A program made the position numbers and the translations under genes. DNA of 64,000 bases from Candidatus Zixiibacteriota bacterium (GTDB lineage: Bacteria > Zixibacteria > MSB-5A5 > GN15 > FEB-12), in assembly GCA_017999435.1 (NCBI GenBank), contig JAGNLV010000001.1:32501-96500 (forward strand). The letters are read 5' to 3'. The first letter of the stretch is position 1; the number at the start of each line of letters is the position of its first letter. Below are positions 60,383-64,000 of the stretch, piece after piece. Under the pieces are notes generated by a model that did not search any database, had not been told where the DNA came from, and saw only the letters and a program-made list of their open reading frames with translations.

Positions 60383-60596
60383 CAAGGGCAGACGAGGCGA
60401 GTGATCAAGGATCGTGTGATAGCGCTGCGAAAGGAGCGCGTAGGGCAGAACCCCTGCGGTTTTGACATTGGCCGGGCCCCGCGAGCACTTAGAGCATAGT
60501 AGGCCGGGTTCCGAGGGTCGAAGGGACCGGGGAACCCGACAGCAAGAGACTGCGCCGAACGGCCGAGGCACATTGCCATCTATAGTGCGCGTCGGA

Positions 60597-61382
60597 CTAG
60601 TACGCGATCTCGAACTCCACGCCCCCCGATGCCACACTAATACCGTCCGCCCCGATCCCGAACAGCGTCCACCAGTAGGTCCCCGGGGGCAGGCTATCAA
60701 CCTCCATACGATAGTAGTAGTAGTACATGGATGAGGAATCCGGCGCCAGCGGCAACTCGGTCGCACCCGTGCGCCCGAGGTACAATGATTTCCGACCGCT
60801 CTCAGCCGGCTGGAACAGCCACACGACGTACGACTCCGCGCCCGGATAGGGTTGATAGGCCAGCGTTGGCCGTGCGGTCGAAAGCGTGTCGTAATCAAGC
60901 GGGCTGGTGACGGCGATACGGCCCCAGTCCGAGGCTACGTCGAGCGGCACCAGGGAAATGATCTCGGAGGGCCGGCTCTCCCGTCCCTCGTCCATGGCAG
61001 TGACATAGAACCAGTTTGGCTCCAGGAGTCCGGAGTCGAAGGGAACATCTACGCTGCCCGGCGGCGGCGGAACATCCCCGGGTTCGCCCCCCTTTGGATT
61101 GCCGGTCCCGGCGGCCGGCTGCAGCGTTTTCACCTTCACCGGGGCGAATGAGCCGTCGCCGATCTTGCGATAGATCAGGAACGAATCTATCGACGCCGGA
61201 TCCGGGTGTTCGAACCAGACACTGATACTCGCCGGCCAGGTCAAACCGCCCTGCAACATTCCCACGACGCGGGAGGGCGGCTCCGGTCCGACGTCAGCCG
61301 ACTCCTCCGGCCCCGACCCGCATCCCGACCAAGGCACGCCAATCAGCAATCCTGCTGAGAGAACGATCAGACGCTTCCACAT
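60597..61382 (-). CDS. Lipoprotein with fibronectin-like beta domains
   Basis: The 261-residue protein has a lipoprotein signal (hydrophobic core, then PWSGCGSG, Cys at about 21). The body has fibronectin type III-like segments: SISVWFEHPDPASIDSFLIYRKI with SGLLEPNWFYVTAMDEGRESRPS, then RPTLAYQPYPGAESYVVWLF with SLPPGTYWWTLFGIGADG. It is probably a surface or periplasmic lipoprotein. AGGAGG is spaced seven bases before the ATG at 61382; the longer frame upstream is arginine-rich and unlikely. A promoter-like pair lies about 220 bases upstream. Confidence 0.82.
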   Translation of the reverse strand: MWKRLIVLSAGLLIGVPWSGCGSGPEESADVGPEPPSRVVGMLQGGLTWPASISVWFEHPDPASIDSFLIYRKIGDGSFAPVKVKTLQPAAGTGNPKGGEPGDVPPPPGSVDVPFDSGLLEPNWFYVTAMDEGRESRPSEIISLVPLDVASDWGRIAVTSPLDYDTLSTARPTLAYQPYPGAESYVVWLFQPAESGRKSLYLGRTGATELPLAPDSSSMYYYYYRMEVDSLPPGTYWWTLFGIGADGISVASGGVEFEIAY

Positions 61383-61837
61383 GAGCTGTCCTCCTGGGCG
61401 AGACGCCCCGCGAACTTTCGTACCGGCGCCGCCGGCCGCGCGCCGGCCCCCCGGGGTTCGAGAGGCGCGGCCGGCTCCGAAGCATGTCCCGCGGCGCAGA
61501 CCGCAGCCGGGCTGAGTGAATCTCGGAGCGGTTCGGCGAAACCGACACCAACCCTGCGGCGGCTGTTTCCCGGCTGCCGGGTGCCGCCATGTCCGCCGCA
61601 ACCTACCAATCGCCGACAAGTTTGTCAACGACTCTTCCGGTCGGCGTCCCGCCAATGCCGGCGGGTTTCCTTCCCCTCGCCGGCCGGGCCGCAGATAGTC
61701 GCCGCCGGTGCGCGTATAGTTTGCAGGATGCCCGACTCCCCGGCAGCTGACCGCGCAGCTTATTCATCCGGCGCGGCCAGTCGCCGGCGGTGACACAGAT
61801 CCGACGCCGCCCGACGATTGCGGGCGGCTCCCGCCGC
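61383..61837. other. Intergenic region, no gene seen
   Basis: No supported gene. It includes the leader and promoter of the lipoprotein gene (61600-61628) and the sequence after the REC-GGDEF-like gene's stop, which has no clear terminator. Confidence 0.4.
61600..61628 (-). promoter_or_regulatory. Predicted promoter of the fibronectin-like lipoprotein gene
   Basis: On the minus strand TTGACA (61623-61628) is followed after 17 nt by TAGGTT (61600-61605). Confidence 0.55.
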
Positions 61838-62836
61838 CTAGTACTTCCCGCGCCGCTCCACCATGTAATTCGATCCGGCTTTCTGCTTGGTCGCTTTCTT
61901 GAGGTCGGCCAGCATTTTCGCCATCTCCCCGATGTGCGCGAAAGTCCCGTTCCTATTGAGCAGCACCGCGATCGACACCGTGAGCAGCGGGAAATTCTCA
62001 ATCTCGCCGCGCCGACTCTTGGTGGTGATGTACCCCCGCTCCCGATCCTCCTCCTCGTAGCAAAACCGAATGAGCGTGTCGAATGTCCGGATCACCGCCT
62101 GGCACACGCGCTCCACCTGGTCGACCGGGACCATGAAGATGAAATCGTCGCCGGCGATGTGTCCGACAAACCCGCCGTCGCACAGGTCGCAGACGGCGTC
62201 CTTGACCACGCGCGCGGTGAGCTGGATGACCTTGTCCCCCCGGTAGTATCCGTAGTAGTCGTTGTAGGCTTTGAAATTATCCAGGTCGACATAGCCGACC
62301 GCGAACTCCGCCTGCATCTCGAGCATGCGCTGGATTTCCCGCTCGATGATTGCGGGCCCGGGCAGCCGCGTCGAGGGGTTGATCGACAGGTCGCGGCGGC
62401 TGCGCTCGATCGCGGTCCTGATCCGCACTTTGACGAGCTTGTCCCGCCATTCCCCGTAGATGAAGTCCTCCGCCCCCTGTTCGTAGGCGGCCACCATGAC
62501 GTCGGTCGGCGGGTCCGGGTGGTAGACGATGACCGGGATGATGGAGAGAAAGACGTTGTCCTTGATCGCTCGGATCATTTCCACTTCGACCGTCAGGTCG
62601 TAGCGGCTGGCGATGACGATGGCGTCGACGGGAAAGCGATGGCAGATGGTCAGCAGCGTTTCGACCGAGCCGAAGTAATGGAAGGACACCTCCTGACCGG
62701 CGAAAAACTGCCGAAGGTGGAAATCGAGGTCGACCCCAACCTGCTTGACCGCAAAGTGGTAGGTGGGCCGTTTCGGAGCCTCACTGGTCTTTGGGCCGGG
62801 CCAGCTCCCGAGGATGGTACTTTCGATGCTCCGCAA
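61838..62836 (-). CDS. Receiver-like plus GGDEF-like protein with degenerate motifs
   Basis: The protein has a receiver-like domain (DAIVIASRYDLTVEVEMIRAI, VIVYHPDPPTDVMVAAYEQGAEDFIYGEW) followed by a GGDEF-like domain (FAVGYVDLDNFKAYNDYYGYYRGD, then HIAGDDFIFMVP). The phospho-acceptor aspartate position holds Ala/Ser and the signature reads AGDDF, so both regulation by phosphorylation and cyclase activity are doubtful. The start is uncertain: the TTG at 62836 is used because it is the last in-frame start codon before the domain; an ATG at 62890 is possible. Either lies inside the end of the xerD-like gene. Confidence 0.75.
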   Translation of the reverse strand: MRSIESTILGSWPGPKTSEAPKRPTYHFAVKQVGVDLDFHLRQFFAGQEVSFHYFGSVETLLTICHRFPVDAIVIASRYDLTVEVEMIRAIKDNVFLSIIPVIVYHPDPPTDVMVAAYEQGAEDFIYGEWRDKLVKVRIRTAIERSRRDLSINPSTRLPGPAIIEREIQRMLEMQAEFAVGYVDLDNFKAYNDYYGYYRGDKVIQLTARVVKDAVCDLCDGGFVGHIAGDDFIFMVPVDQVERVCQAVIRTFDTLIRFCYEEEDRERGYITTKSRRGEIENFPLLTVSIAVLLNRNGTFAHIGEMAKMLADLKKATKQKAGSNYMVERRGKY

Positions 62837-63713
62837 TGATATAGTCCCGGTCAATGGTCGTATAGATCTGTGTTGTAGATATATCGGCATGACCGAGCAT
62901 TTCTTGTACGACGCGCAAATCCGCCCCCCCTTCAAGCAAATGGGTGGCAAAGGAATGCCGGAGCGTGTGGGGCGACACCGGTTTAGTGATCCCGGCTTTC
63001 AGCACCGCTTTCTTGATGATTTTCCATACCCCCACGCGAGAGATTTTCCCTCCTAAGTCGTTTCTCAACAACACGTTGGCCCCGTCGATCACCTTCCTGT
63101 CGGGCGCCTCGGCCAGGTATTCGTCAATCGCCCTCCGGGCATATCCCCCGAGCGGCACCAACCGTTGCTTGTTTCCCTTGCCGGTCACCCGGATGAACCC
63201 CGCCTCGAACTCGATATCTCCCAGCTCCAGGTCGATCAACTCTGAGATCCGCAGCCCGCTGCCGTACAGGAGTTCGATGATCATCCGGTCGCGCCAGCCG
63301 TGGCGCTGGGTCGTGTCGATCGAGTCGATCATCTGCTCGATCTCCCGGGGAGACAGATAGTGCGGATGGTACCTCGCAATTCTGGGCGCGGCGAGACCCG
63401 CCACCGGATTAGTCGCGATGACAGCGGAATCGACGAGATAGTTAAAGAACTGCTTTAAGGAGGAAATCTTGCGCGCCATGGTGGCCGGCTTCCGCCCCTT
63501 GGACGTGAGATGCTTCAGGTACGCCGCCGCGGCCCGGCTGTCGATACGTTCGACCGCAACCTGACCGGCAGCCTCCCCCTTCCTGCCAGGCGCCGCCAGC
63601 CGGGCAAACTCGCACAGATCTCTCCGGTACGCGGCCACCGAATTGGCTGCCATCCCGCGCTCCAGCTTGAGGTAGCCGAGGAAGTCTTCGATGTGTGCTG
63701 CGACTGTGCCCAT
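62781..63713 (-). CDS. xerD: Tyrosine recombinase XerC/XerD
   Basis: The 310-residue protein is a full-length Xer recombinase: an N-terminal SAM-like domain (FLGYLKLERGMAANSVAAYRRDL) and a catalytic domain with the Arg of YGSGLRISELIDLE, the HTLRHSFATHLLEGGADLRVVQEMLGH box and the nucleophile Tyr in ISTTQIYT. It resolves chromosome dimers at dif with a partner Xer. It lies three bases after the comF-like gene and overlaps the GGDEF-like gene start. XerC and XerD cannot be told apart from the window. Confidence 0.93.
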   Translation of the reverse strand: MGTVAAHIEDFLGYLKLERGMAANSVAAYRRDLCEFARLAAPGRKGEAAGQVAVERIDSRAAAAYLKHLTSKGRKPATMARKISSLKQFFNYLVDSAVIATNPVAGLAAPRIARYHPHYLSPREIEQMIDSIDTTQRHGWRDRMIIELLYGSGLRISELIDLELGDIEFEAGFIRVTGKGNKQRLVPLGGYARRAIDEYLAEAPDRKVIDGANVLLRNDLGGKISRVGVWKIIKKAVLKAGITKPVSPHTLRHSFATHLLEGGADLRVVQEMLGHADISTTQIYTTIDRDYIIAEHRKYHPRELARPKDQ

Positions 63714-63716
63714 GAT

Positions 63717-64000
63717 CTAGACTCCGTGCGCCATCGCCGCCGCCCCGGCCACCCCATGCCCGGACGCTTCAAGCACGCGGCGCGCCTCTCGAATGGTCGC
63801 CCCGGTCGTGACGACATCATCAACCAGGATGAGGCCGCCGAGGCGCGGCCCGTCGTCATCGGCAGTTTCGAAAACCCCGTGCACGTTCACTTCCCTCCGT
63901 CGGCGGTCGATCCGTGCCTGGGGCCGGCGGTGTCGGACGCGCGCCAGCAGCTCCGTTTCGACCGGCAGCCCCAGCCGCTTGCCGAGCGCCTCCGCAAAGA
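63717..64000 (-). CDS. comF: ComF family phosphoribosyltransferase, 3' part
   Basis: The frame enters from the right edge and ends at TAG (63717-63719). The visible 93 or so residues are the C-terminal part of a ComF protein: LLARVRHRRPQARIDRRRRE with NVHGVF, then the PRPP-binding motif LILVDDVVTTGATIREA and a final alpha/beta segment. ComF proteins take part in DNA uptake in some bacteria; their exact activity is unresolved. The zinc-ribbon N-terminus expected in the family is outside the window. Confidence 0.88.
   Translation of the reverse strand, partial: FAEALGKRLGLPVETELLARVRHRRPQARIDRRRREVNVHGVFETADDDGPRLGGLILVDDVVTTGATIREARRVLEASGHGVAGAAAMAHGV

Overview
The window is GC-rich, gene-dense bacterial DNA that encodes many secreted and outer-membrane proteins. 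The organism is most likely Gram-negative and of the FCB type (Fibrobacteres-Chlorobi-Bacteroidetes and relatives), possibly candidate phylum Zixibacteria. This is an inference. It rests on C-terminal sorting domains with the NYPNPFNPSTTIS core, repeated dockerin-like motifs (DGxxxVSDLTxLIxYLFRGGxAP), PorV/FadL-like and Omp85-like outer-membrane proteins, and DUF2723 membrane enzymes. I found no rRNA, tRNA, CRISPR array, insertion sequence or phage block. Promoter-like TTGACx / TATxxT pairs with 16-18 nt spacers recur upstream of many genes and, with intrinsic terminators, define several transcription units.

Layout. 0.15-2.1 kb: minus-strand ComB-like phosphatase, DJ-1/PfpI and DUF3592 genes. 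2.2-5.0 kb: a DUF2723 membrane protein behind a leader containing an intrinsic terminator, and a small unknown gene. 5.6-6.6 kb: a secreted dockerin-like protein. 6.6-12.9 kb: an operon of epimerase-type threonine dehydrogenase, holo-ACP synthase, acetyl-CoA-synthetase-like ligase, acyl carrier protein and glycine C-acetyltransferase, closed by a strong terminator; a second alpha-oxoamine synthase with its own promoter follows. 12.9-17.7 kb: an enlarged QueT-like transporter, an HTH regulator and a PAS-rich LuxR-type regulator. 18.1-23.3 kb: a plus-strand operon of a lipoprotein-like surface protein, an outer-membrane barrel and an M6 protease. 23.3-27.6 kb: a zinc-ribbon protein, an MXAN_6640-type protease with dockerin-like tail, and an Omp85-like protein. 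27.8-35.6 kb: a compact type IV pilus / type II secretion cluster (ATPase, platform, two pseudopilins, PilM-PilN fusion, PilO, PilP, secretin). 35.6-36.6 kb: a MauE-like membrane protein and a rhodanese. 37.3-40.9 kb: a fibre-like repeat protein, a C10 cysteine protease and a tiny dockerin protein.

41.0-42.4 kb is more AT-rich and holds a small HTH protein and a coiled-coil membrane protein. 42.5-52.3 kb is a seven-gene minus-strand operon for surface glycan assembly or protein glycosylation: DUF2723, GT4, UPF0104-type membrane protein, ArnT/PMT-like, Gfo/Idh/MocA, hexapeptide acyltransferase and GT2. 52.4-61.4 kb: a lipoprotein ending exactly at NYPNPFN, a cohesin-like protein with a full sorting domain, a PMT-TPR glycosyltransferase, a secreted-protein gene broken by two frameshifts, and a lipoprotein. 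61.8-64.0 kb: a REC-GGDEF-like protein, XerC/D recombinase and the 3' part of comF.

The genes cluster around export, display and glycosylation of surface proteins. The most unusual grouping is the threonine-to-glycine pathway (tdh, kbl) enclosing an acyl-carrier-protein module.
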